Below, piece after piece: positions 1-7,179 of a stretch of 53,904 nucleotides of DNA (the stretch's first letter is position 1; every line of letters starts with the position of its first letter). The notes beneath the pieces were generated by a model. That model searched no databases, had not been told where the DNA came from, and worked only from the letters and a program-made list of their open reading frames with translations. Origin of the DNA: an uncultured Burkholderiales bacterium (lineage in GTDB: Bacteria; Pseudomonadota; Gammaproteobacteria; Burkholderiales; Burkholderiaceae_C); the NCBI GenBank assembly GCA_937873395.1, contig CALMYH010000012.1:1-53904 (forward strand). Direction: 5' to 3'. The translations under genes were made by a program, and so were the position numbers.

Positions 1-132
1 TTCGAAGGTTCGGGCATCGGTCTGGCGACCGTTCGGCGCATCATCGAGCGCCACGGCGGCCAGATCAAGGCCGAAGGCGCGCCAGGCCAGGGGGCACGAT
101 TCTGCTTCCACTTCGGCAGCGAAGAGGTCTGA
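1..132 (+). CDS. Sensor histidine kinase, C-terminal fragment
   Basis: The window opens inside this gene; only the last 43 codons are present before the TGA at 130-132. The visible part contains [18 protein letters not shown], the G2-box and following helix of a GHKL/HATPase_c domain, which binds ATP in two-component sensor kinases. The C-terminus (GARFCFHFG) is the usual last beta strand of this fold, so no receiver domain follows. The input domain and partner regulator lie outside the window, so the signal cannot be stated. The next gene is on the opposite strand, so this is the last gene of its transcription unit. The family assignment is secure; the role is unknown. Confidence 0.85.
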   Translation, partial: FEGSGIGLATVRRIIERHGGQIKAEGAPGQGARFCFHFGSEEV

Positions 133-147
133 TCCCGGACCCCGGAC

Positions 148-960
148 TCAGTGTCGGTGCGCCAGCCCGCTGACCACGGTCACGAGCCCGATGCCGGCCA
201 GCAACCAGGCCACCTGCGCCAGCGTCTGACGCATGCCCAGCCGCTTCTGCAACTGGGGAATCAGGTCCGCCAGGGCCACATAGACGAAGCTGCTGGACGC
301 GGCGACCAGAAAATACGGCAGGTAATCCTCCAGCCGGTTGAGCAGCACATAACCCACCACCCCCCCGAGGGCGGTCACGGTACCGGCCATGGACACCTTG
401 ATCAGCGCCGCGCGCGCGGTTCCCGAGGTCTGGCGCAACACCACCAGGTCACCCATGTGGTGCGGCACTTCATGGGCCAGCACGGCCAGCGAAGCGACCA
501 CGCCGAGACGGATGTCGGCCACAAAGGCCGAAGCGATCAGGATGCCGTCACCGAAGGCATGGACGCTGTCACCGGCCAGCACGGCCCAGCCACCCGAGCG
601 GCGTTCGTCACCATGGTGGTGATGCCCGTGATCGTGGGCGTGGTGGTGACCGGCGTGCCCGTGGGACCCATCGGATCCGTGGTGATGCTCGTGGCCATGG
701 TGCCAGAGTTCGGCCTTGTCCAGCAGAAAGAAGAACACCAGGCCCGCCAGCAGCAGGGCGAACAGCTCATGCGCCCCGGCGGCACTTTCGAAGGCCTCGG
801 GCAGCAGGTGCATGAACGCGGTCGCCATCAGGGCACCGGCGGCCAGGCTGAGCATGTGCTGGGTGAAGCGCGCCAGCATGGCAAAGCTCAGCAGGGCGGC
901 CAGCCACACGCTGCCCACACCCGCGGCCACGGTTCCGATCAATATCGCAATCAGGGTCAT
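148..960 (-). CDS. ZIP-family divalent metal (zinc) transporter
   Basis: This 270-residue multi-pass membrane protein resembles the ZIP/ZupT family, which moves Zn2+ and other divalent metals into the cytoplasm. Hydrophobic helices lie at both ends. The transmembrane histidine motifs HAFGDG and HEVPHHMGD (about residues 134-172) match the ZIP metal-site helices. Between helices 3 and 4 is a very His-rich cytoplasmic-type loop (about residues 86-118) with repeats such as HGHEHHHG and HDHGHHHHG, typical of metal-buffering loops. No strong ribosome-binding site is visible before the ATG. No Zur-like palindrome of the type at 41704 is seen upstream. Direction and metal are inferred from family. 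Confidence 0.88.
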   Translation of the reverse strand: MTLIAILIGTVAAGVGSVWLAALLSFAMLARFTQHMLSLAAGALMATAFMHLLPEAFESAAGAHELFALLLAGLVFFFLLDKAELWHHGHEHHHGSDGSHGHAGHHHAHDHGHHHHGDERRSGGWAVLAGDSVHAFGDGILIASAFVADIRLGVVASLAVLAHEVPHHMGDLVVLRQTSGTARAALIKVSMAGTVTALGGVVGYVLLNRLEDYLPYFLVAASSSFVYVALADLIPQLQKRLGMRQTLAQVAWLLAGIGLVTVVSGLAHRH

Positions 961-1003
961 GTCAAGGACTCACAACTGGCGACCGCAGCAGCCGGCCACC
1001 CAC

Positions 1004-1030
1004 AAAAAAGGGGCCGCATGATGCGACCCC
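1004..1030 (-). terminator. Rho-independent terminator after the dienelactone hydrolase gene
   Basis: Read on the minus strand, GGGG + CGCA pair with TGCG + CCCC (one internal mismatch, 3-nt loop) over 1010-1030, followed by six T at 1009-1004. It lies about 30 nt beyond the stop at 1062. Confidence 0.75.
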
Positions 1031-1061
1031 GCTGCACTGGTGAACCGACTGCCACTCCGTA

Positions 1062-1961
1062 TCAGGCCACCCCATGCCGCCGGAACCAGTCCAGCGCCCG
1101 CTTCCAGCCATCTTCTGCCGCCTCGCGGCGGAAACTGGGCCGGTAGTCGGCGTGGAAGGCATGGGGTGCACCCGGGTACACCACAAAGGTCGAGGCCTTG
1201 GCCGCGGCATTGCCCGCCGCCAGTGCGGCTTTCATCTTATCAACCGTGTCAAGGGGGATGCCGGTGTCCTCGGCGCCATAGAGGCCGAGCACCGGGCCGT
1301 GCAACTGACCGGCGATATCCACCGGGTGCCTGGGCATCAGTTCGCTGGTCGGCCCCACCAGCCGCCCATACCAGGCCACGCCTGCCTTGACGGCGGGGTT
1401 GTGGGCGGCGTAGAGCCAGGTCTGCCGGCCGCCCCAGCAGAAACCGGTGACGCCCAGCTTGCGCGTGTCGCCGCCGTTGGCGGCCGCCCACTTCACGGTC
1501 GCGTCCAGGTCGCCCATGACCTGGGCATCGGGCACCTTGGAAATCACCTCGGCAATCAGCCGGGCCATTTCGCCGTAGCCCTGGGCGTCGCCCTGACGGA
1601 CGAACAGCTCGGGCGCCAGGGCCAGGTAACCGGCGCGCGCAAACCGGCGGGCGGTGTCGGCGATGTACTCATGCACACCAAAAATCTCCGACAGCACCAG
1701 CACCACCGGCAGTCCGGTCCGACCGGCCGGAGCGGCCCGGTAGACCGGCATGGAGAAGCCGTTGACGTCGACCATCACCTCACCGACGGTCAGTCCGTCG
1801 GAAGGCGTGCTGATGGCCGTCTGGGCCAAGGTCGGCAGCGTGGACGCCGCGTAACCCACCCCCAGGGCGGCCTTGAGTGCCGTACGGCGGGTGGCGCCAT
1901 TCCCGGTGGAGCGGCCCGGAAGCAGGGCCGACAGGTCCTGTTGATGCGATTCATTGAGCAT
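1062..1961 (-). CDS. Dienelactone hydrolase family protein, Tat-exported
   Basis: This 299-residue alpha/beta hydrolase belongs to the dienelactone hydrolase family, which opens lactone or ester substrates. The nucleophile elbow GFCWGGR carries the catalytic Cys. The acid lies in GAEDTGIP and the histidine in PGAPHAFH, so the Cys-Asp-His triad is complete. The N-terminus has a twin-arginine signal (ATRRTALKAALGVGYAAS, RR at residues 25-26) ending near LAQT, so export to the periplasm is expected. The ATG at 1961 is chosen because GGAG lies 8 nt upstream; a longer reading to 2021 lacks such a site. It is followed by its own terminator. The natural substrate is unknown and no catechol-pathway genes are nearby. 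Confidence 0.88.
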   Translation of the reverse strand: MLNESHQQDLSALLPGRSTGNGATRRTALKAALGVGYAASTLPTLAQTAISTPSDGLTVGEVMVDVNGFSMPVYRAAPAGRTGLPVVLVLSEIFGVHEYIADTARRFARAGYLALAPELFVRQGDAQGYGEMARLIAEVISKVPDAQVMGDLDATVKWAAANGGDTRKLGVTGFCWGGRQTWLYAAHNPAVKAGVAWYGRLVGPTSELMPRHPVDIAGQLHGPVLGLYGAEDTGIPLDTVDKMKAALAAGNAAAKASTFVVYPGAPHAFHADYRPSFRREAAEDGWKRALDWFRRHGVA

Positions 1962-2017
1962 GATGTGTCTCCGGTGGTGGTTGGAATGCCTGCCGACCCT
2001 GACAAGGGGCCAGAAGT

Positions 2018-4822
2018 TCAATGGGCCTGGTCCCAGTTGTGACCGGCCCCGACTTCCGCCAGCAATGGCACCTTGAGCTCGGCCACGCCGGCCATCAGGC
2101 CCGGCACCTCGGCCCGGACCCAGTCCAGCTCCTCCTCCGGCAACTCGAACACCAGTTCGTCGTGCACCTGCATGATCATTCGGGTGGCCTTGCCCTGGAC
2201 ATCCAGCGCCTGCTGCACCGCCACCATCGCCATCTTGATCAGGTCGGCCGCCGTGCCCTGCATGGGGGCATTGATGGCGGCGCGTTCGGCACCGGCGCGT
2301 CGCGGACCGTTGGGGCTGTTGATCTCGGGCAGGTAAAGGCGACGACCGAACACGGTCTCCACATAGCCCTGGGCCTTGGCCTGGGCCTTGGTGTCGTCCA
2401 TGTACTGCCTGACACCGGCGAAGCGGGCGAAGTAGCGGTCGATATAGGTCTTGGCCGCGGTCGTTTCGATGCCCAGCGACTTGGCCAGACCGAAGGCGCT
2501 CATGCCGTAGATGAGGCCGAAATTGATGGTCTTGGCATAGCGCCGCTGCTCGCTGCTGACCTGGGCAGGCTCGATGCCGAAGACCTCGGCTGCCGTGGCC
2601 CGGTGCACGTCCTGTCCCTCGTGGAAGGCGCGCAACAAGGCCTCGTCACCACTGAGGTGGGCCATGATGCGCAGCTCGATCTGCGAGTAGTCGGCGCTGG
2701 CAATGAGGTGCCCCGGGGCGGCCACGAAGGCCTCGCGGACGCGGCGCCCCTCGGGGGTGCGGATGGGGATGTTCTGCAGGTTGGGGTCGTTGCTGGACAG
2801 ACGCCCGGTCACGGCCACGGCCTGGGCGTAATGGGTGTGGACCCGGCCGGTGCGCGGGTGCGCCAGCTGCGCCAGCTTGTCGGTGTAGGTGCCCTTGAGC
2901 TTGGACAGGCTGCGGTGCTGCAGGATCTTGGCCGGCAGCGGGTAGTCTTCGGCCAGTTTTTCCAGCACCTCCTCGTCGGTGCTGCGAGCGCCGGTGGCGG
3001 TCTTCTTGATCACCGGCAGACCGAGTTTGTCGAAGAAGATCTCGCCCAGCTGTTTGGGGCTGCCCAGGTTGAAGGGCTGACCGGCGATTTCGTAGGCTTC
3101 CTGCTCCAGCGCGAAGATGCGCTGGCCCAGATCGTGGCTCTGGCGCGCCAGCGTGGGCGCGTCGATCAGGACGCCGTTGCGCTCGATGCGGTAAAGCACC
3201 TCGCTGCTGGCGATCTCGAGTTCGTAGATGCGGCGCAGTTTTTCGTCGGCCTGCAGGCGGGGCCACAGCACGCGGTGCACATCGAGAGTCTGGTCGCTGT
3301 CCTCGCACGAGTATTCGGCCGCCCTGGCCACATCCACCTGGGCAAACGGGATCTGGTGCGCGCCCTTGCCGCACAGCGACTCGTAGCTGATGCCGCTGCG
3401 GCCCAGGTGGCGCTCGGCCAGGCTTTGCAGGTTGTGCGGCTTGTGCACCTCCAGCACGTAGCTCTGCAACAGCGTGTCGTGCACATAGCCCTGCACCTCG
3501 ATGCCGTGGTTGGCGAACACGTGCCGGTCGTACTTGATGTGTTGCCCGAGCTTGTGCCGGGCCGGGTTCTCCAGCCAGGGCCTGAGCCGGGCCAGCACCT
3601 CGTCGAAGGGCAGCTGCTCGGGCGCGTCCGGACCGGCGTGTTTCAGCGGAATGTAGGCGGCCTCGCCTGGCGTCACACTGAAGCTGATGCCGACGATCTG
3701 CGCCACCATCTCGTCCAGCGAGGTGGTTTCGGTGTCGAGCGCGGTCAGCTCGGCGGCCTCGATCTTGGTCAGCCAGCGGTCGAAGCTGGCCCAGTCCAGG
3801 ATGGTGTCGTAGGTCTTGATCATGGGGGTCGACGCCGCGGGGACCGGGTCGGCGAACAGGTCGTCGGTATCGCCGCGCTTGCCGGCCGCGTCGCCAGCGG
3901 ACACCGCCCCCGCAGGGGTTTCGCCTTCCTGCAGCGACCGGGCCAGGCCCTTGAACCCGTACTGCTCGCAGAACGCCCGCAGCGGGCCGGCCTGCGGCTC
4001 CCCCAGGCGGATCGCATCGAGTGCCGGCAAATCGGGCACCCAGCCGTTGAGGTCGCAGTCGGTCTTGATCGTCAGCAGCTGGCGCCCGGTGGGCAGCCAG
4101 TCCAGTGCCTTGCGCAGGTTTTCCCCGGCCACTCCCTTGATCCGGTCCGCGTGGGCGACGATGGCGTCCAGCGAGCCGTGCTCCTGCAGCCACTTGGCCG
4201 CTGTCTTGGGCCCCACCTTGTCGACGCCGGGCACGTTGTCCACCGCATCGCCCACCAGGGTCTGGAAATCCACCATCAGCCGCGCCGGCACACCGAATTC
4301 GGCTTCCACGCCGGCCAGATCTCGCCGGCGGTCGTTCATGGTGTCGATGATGGTGATCTGCTCGTTGACCAGCTGCGCGAGGTCCTTGTCGCCGCTGCTG
4401 ATGACCACCTGCAGGCCCTGGGCCGCCGCGGTGGCCGCCAGAGTGCCGATGACATCGTCGGCCTCGACACCCGGCACGTCCAGCACCGTCCAGCCCAGCA
4501 GCCGCACCACCTCGTGGATGGGCGGAATCTGGCTGCGCAGGTCATCCGGCATCGGGCTGCGCTGGGCCTTGTAGGCCGGATAGAGGGCGTCGCGAAAGGT
4601 GGGGCCCGATGCATCGAACACGCAGGCGGCGTAGGCGGCGCCGGGAAAGTCCCGGCGCAGCTTCTGCATCATGTTGATCATGCCGCGGATGGCTCCGGTG
4701 GCGGGGCTGGACGGATCTCCCGGCACGGCCCGCAGGTCGGGCATGGCGTGAAATGCCCGGTACAGGTAGCTGGAGCCATCGACCAGCAGCAGATGGGGCG
4801 AAATCGGATTCGTGTCGGACAT
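2018..4822 (-). CDS. polA: DNA polymerase I
   Basis: The 934-residue protein is full length for Pol I, which fills gaps, removes Okazaki primers and acts in excision repair. The N-terminal 5'-3' exonuclease starts LLLVDGSSYLYRAFHA and spans about residues 10-300. The 3'-5' exonuclease keeps its DxE in LTALDTETTS (about 355) and its Exo III tyrosine/aspartate in YSCEDSDQT, so proofreading should be intact. Polymerase motifs are A (DYSQIELRIMAHLSGD), B (RRYAKTINFGLIYG) and C (MQVHDELVFEL). It is divergent from the DUF2782-like gene. GACAAT sits at 4834-4829, exactly 6 nt before the ATG, with no ribosome-binding site, so the mRNA may be leaderless. Confidence 0.98.
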   Translation of the reverse strand: MSDTNPISPHLLLVDGSSYLYRAFHAMPDLRAVPGDPSSPATGAIRGMINMMQKLRRDFPGAAYAACVFDASGPTFRDALYPAYKAQRSPMPDDLRSQIPPIHEVVRLLGWTVLDVPGVEADDVIGTLAATAAAQGLQVVISSGDKDLAQLVNEQITIIDTMNDRRRDLAGVEAEFGVPARLMVDFQTLVGDAVDNVPGVDKVGPKTAAKWLQEHGSLDAIVAHADRIKGVAGENLRKALDWLPTGRQLLTIKTDCDLNGWVPDLPALDAIRLGEPQAGPLRAFCEQYGFKGLARSLQEGETPAGAVSAGDAAGKRGDTDDLFADPVPAASTPMIKTYDTILDWASFDRWLTKIEAAELTALDTETTSLDEMVAQIVGISFSVTPGEAAYIPLKHAGPDAPEQLPFDEVLARLRPWLENPARHKLGQHIKYDRHVFANHGIEVQGYVHDTLLQSYVLEVHKPHNLQSLAERHLGRSGISYESLCGKGAHQIPFAQVDVARAAEYSCEDSDQTLDVHRVLWPRLQADEKLRRIYELEIASSEVLYRIERNGVLIDAPTLARQSHDLGQRIFALEQEAYEIAGQPFNLGSPKQLGEIFFDKLGLPVIKKTATGARSTDEEVLEKLAEDYPLPAKILQHRSLSKLKGTYTDKLAQLAHPRTGRVHTHYAQAVAVTGRLSSNDPNLQNIPIRTPEGRRVREAFVAAPGHLIASADYSQIELRIMAHLSGDEALLRAFHEGQDVHRATAAEVFGIEPAQVSSEQRRYAKTINFGLIYGMSAFGLAKSLGIETTAAKTYIDRYFARFAGVRQYMDDTKAQAKAQGYVETVFGRRLYLPEINSPNGPRRAGAERAAINAPMQGTAADLIKMAMVAVQQALDVQGKATRMIMQVHDELVFELPEEELDWVRAEVPGLMAGVAELKVPLLAEVGAGHNWDQAH

Positions 4823-4828
4823 GGGGGC

Positions 4829-4834
4829 ATTGTC
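4829..4834 (-). promoter_or_regulatory. Possible -10 element of polA (leaderless arrangement)
   Basis: GACAAT read on the minus strand, 6 nt from the polA ATG at 4822. No clear -35 is visible. Confidence 0.4.
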
Positions 4835-4902
4835 GGGGATATCGCCGGGCGGCGAGGCGGGGCGTCCGCCGGGTCGGCGCCGCCCGACCCGGGCAAGTTG
4901 CC

Positions 4903-4908
4903 TACAAT
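4903..4908 (+). promoter_or_regulatory. Possible -10 element of the DUF2782-like gene (leaderless arrangement)
   Basis: TACAAT (5 of 6 matches to TATAAT) ends exactly 6 nt before the ATG at 4915, which would put transcription start at or near the start codon. No convincing -35 is seen. Confidence 0.5.
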
Positions 4909-4914
4909 ATCGGC

Positions 4915-5244
4915 ATGTCTGCCTTGTGTTACTTCCGATTCCGGGCTGTTGCGGCCGCCGTTGCCTTGGGCGCCTGCGGGACGGTCCTGGCCCAGTCGCC
5001 GGCCACTGAGGCCGAACCGCTGCAGCGGCAACCCACCGACCGCATCGAGCGCATCACCCATGAGGATGCCCTGGCCCGTGTCGACGAGTTGCGTGTGGCC
5101 GGGCAGACCCAGCGCATCGAGGTACAGCCCAAGACGGGCGCACCCGCCTACCAGATAAGCACCCGCCAGGGTCCGGCAGACCAGGGGGCGGCACATGGCA
5201 CCGGCAGCGCAGGCCGCAGCAGCTGGCGCTTGCTGAATTTCTGA
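4915..5244 (+). CDS. Small exported DUF2782-like protein
   Basis: This 109-residue protein has a signal peptide (RFRAVAAAVALGACGTVLAQ, cleavage likely after LAQ). It is followed by a short domain with RVDELRVAGQTQRIEVQP and AYQIS, as in the DUF2782 family of betaproteobacterial periplasmic proteins of unknown function, and ends SSWRLLNF. The ATG at 4915 is preferred over upstream in-frame starts because the signal peptide begins there and a TACAAT box lies 6 nt before it. The gene sits between polA and thrB, a neighbourhood I recall from Comamonadaceae. It is 12 nt from thrB and probably cotranscribed. No function can be assigned. Confidence 0.75.
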   Translation: MSALCYFRFRAVAAAVALGACGTVLAQSPATEAEPLQRQPTDRIERITHEDALARVDELRVAGQTQRIEVQPKTGAPAYQISTRQGPADQGAAHGTGSAGRSSWRLLNF

Positions 5245-5256
5245 CCGGGCCCGCCG

Positions 5257-6258
5257 ATGGCCGTTTACACCGAAGTCCGCTTCGAAGAAGCCGCTGCCCT
5301 GCTGCACGAACTTGACCTGGGCGACCTGACCGAGTTGCAGGGGATCCAGGGCGGCATCGAGAACACCAACTACTTCGTCAGCAGCGAGCGCGAGGGGCAG
5401 ACCCTTCGGCACGTGCTGACGGTTTTCGAACGCCTCGGGTTCGAGCAGTTGCCCTTCTACCTCCACCTGATGCGGCACCTGGCTGGACGCGGCATTCCGG
5501 TGCCGGGGCCGGCCGCCAACGCCGGCGGCGAGATCCTGCACCGCATCCAGGACAAGCCCGCCGCCGTGGTCGACCGCTTGCGCGGTCGCAGCGAGTTGCG
5601 GCCTGGCGTGGCCCATTGCGAGGCGGTGGGCGCCATGCTCGCACGCATGCACCTGGCAGGACTGGACTTCGAGATGCGCCAGGACAACCTGCGCGGCCTG
5701 GCCTGGTGGAACGAGACGGTGCCGGTGGTGCTGCCGTTTCTCGACCAGGCCCAGAGCCGACTGATCCTGGGCGAACTTGCCTACCAGAACCACGTGGCCT
5801 CGTCATCGGCCCACAAGGCGCTGCCCCGTGGCCCCATCCACGCCGACCTGTTCCGCGACAACGTGATGTTCGAAGACGGCGAGCTGACCGGCTTCTTCGA
5901 TTTCTACTTCGCCGGCTGCGACAGCTTCCTGTTCGACATCGCGGTCTGCCTGAACGACTGGTGTGTCCGGCACGGTGAGCCCGAAGTCGACGGGCTTCCC
6001 GTGCCCGAGCTGGCCGACCGCTTTCTGGCGGCCTACGAGTCGGTACGCCCCCTCACCGCGGCCGAACACCAGCTGATGCCCGCCATGCTGCGCGCGGGTG
6101 CCCTGCGTTTCTGGATCTCCAGGCTCTGGGATCTTCACCTGCCGCGAGAGGCCAGCATGCTGAAGCCGCACGATCCGTCCCATTTCGAGCGCGTGCTGCG
6201 GGCGCGAGTGCCGCAGTCGGCGGCAGCGCACGTCCTGCCGGAGCTGGCACCGGCATGA
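5257..6258 (+). CDS. thrB: Homoserine kinase (type II, kinase-like fold)
   Basis: The 333-residue product matches the ThrB type found in many proteobacteria, which has an aminoglycoside-phosphotransferase-like fold rather than the GHMP fold. It phosphorylates L-homoserine with ATP for threonine synthesis. Visible motifs are MAVYTEV at the start, IQGGIENTNYFV (nucleotide-binding loop), the Brenner motif IHADLFRDNVMF (catalytic Asp, about residue 195) and FFDFYFAGCDSFLFDIAVC (metal-binding Asp). The start lies 12 nt after the upstream stop and the stop overlaps the next ATG (ATGA), indicating a three-gene operon. Confidence 0.95.
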   Translation: MAVYTEVRFEEAAALLHELDLGDLTELQGIQGGIENTNYFVSSEREGQTLRHVLTVFERLGFEQLPFYLHLMRHLAGRGIPVPGPAANAGGEILHRIQDKPAAVVDRLRGRSELRPGVAHCEAVGAMLARMHLAGLDFEMRQDNLRGLAWWNETVPVVLPFLDQAQSRLILGELAYQNHVASSSAHKALPRGPIHADLFRDNVMFEDGELTGFFDFYFAGCDSFLFDIAVCLNDWCVRHGEPEVDGLPVPELADRFLAAYESVRPLTAAEHQLMPAMLRAGALRFWISRLWDLHLPREASMLKPHDPSHFERVLRARVPQSAAAHVLPELAPA

Positions 6259-7061
6259 GGCTGCATCCTGTTCCCGCCTCGCAGGGTTTCGGCTGGGTCA
6301 AGCTGGGAGCCCGCACCTTCTTCAGGCAACCGCTGGCGATGGCAGGCCTGTTCTTCATGTTCATGGCCGTGGTGTCGGTGCTTTCGGTCGTTCCGGTGTT
6401 CGGTTCGCTGCTGGCGATTGCCTTGGTGCCGTCGGCGACCGTCGGTCTGATGGCAGCGAGCCGCGAAGCGCACGAAGGGCGCTTCCCCATGCCCGTGCTG
6501 CTGGTGACCGCGTTTCGAGGCGGTTTCAACCAGGCCCGCCCCATGCTGGTCCTGGGTGCCATCTATGCGGTGGTGCTCACGGCGCTGGTCGGCCTCGCCT
6601 CCCTGGCGGGTCCGGGCGAGGCACCGGTGCTCACACCGGACACCGAGATCACGCCCGAAATGCTGCGCCAGGCCATGTTCGGCCCCGGCATGCTGCTGAT
6701 GATGCTGCTGTACATCCCGGTGCTGATGGCGTTCTGGCACGCCCCCGCGCTGGTGCACTGGCACGGTGTCGCACCGGTCAAGAGCCTGTTTTTCAGCGCT
6801 CTGGCCTGCTGGCGCAACAAGGGCGCCATGCTTGCCTACGGCCTGGGCTGGCTGGCCGTGTTCCTGCTGGGCAGCGTGGTCATCAGTTTCGTGGCGGCGC
6901 TGTTCGGCGGCGCGCAGGCCATGGGCTTCATGCTGTACCCGGCGGTGTTGCTGATGGCCGCCATGTTCCACACGTCGGTGTACTTCACCTTCAGGGACAG
7001 CTTCATCGACCACGACGGGTCTGCTGCGGCGGCACGTCCGGCGGGCAGCGACCCCACCTGA
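6255..7061 (+). CDS. BPSS1780-family integral membrane protein
   Basis: This 268-residue protein has about six hydrophobic helices (for example LAMAGLFFMFMAVVSVLSVVP and MLLMMLLYIPVLMAFWHAPALV). The opening RLHPVPASQGFGWVKLGARTF and the WHAPALVHWHG segment resemble the BPSS1780 family of betaproteobacterial membrane proteins, whose role is unknown. The ATG overlaps the thrB stop in ATGA, so the two are translationally coupled. Nothing in the sequence shows a transport or catalytic motif. Confidence 0.75.
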   Translation: MRLHPVPASQGFGWVKLGARTFFRQPLAMAGLFFMFMAVVSVLSVVPVFGSLLAIALVPSATVGLMAASREAHEGRFPMPVLLVTAFRGGFNQARPMLVLGAIYAVVLTALVGLASLAGPGEAPVLTPDTEITPEMLRQAMFGPGMLLMMLLYIPVLMAFWHAPALVHWHGVAPVKSLFFSALACWRNKGAMLAYGLGWLAVFLLGSVVISFVAALFGGAQAMGFMLYPAVLLMAAMFHTSVYFTFRDSFIDHDGSAAAARPAGSDPT

Positions 7062-7090
7062 GCAGGCATCGCCGAAACAGACGCCTCGAC

Positions 7091-7146
7091 AGGTCATCGA
7101 GGCTTCACACAAGCACCATGAAGGCGTCACGCACGCTGTCGACACT
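7091..7146 (+). promoter_or_regulatory. Degenerate tandem Pho-box array and -10 upstream of the first phoX
   Basis: Four 7-mers spaced exactly 11 bp apart carry a TCA/CCA core: AGGTCAT (7091), GCTTCAC (7102), GCACCAT (7113) and GCGTCAC (7124). PhoB binds 11-bp direct repeats of CTGTCAT + 4 nt. Ten nt after the last unit is GACACT (7141-7146), a weak -10. Each unit alone is a poor match, so the claim rests on phasing and gene context. A short hairpin (GCCTCGA/TCGAGGC, 7083-7103) overlaps the array. Confidence 0.4.
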
Positions 7147-7179
7147 GCGGGTTCTGTTCAACCCACGGTGGAGAGCCTC

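Noticed and set aside
2021-5158. A 1045-codon open frame antisense to polA
   Set aside because: It mirrors the high-GC third codon positions of polA and has low-complexity Gly/Val/Gln/His composition with no domain.
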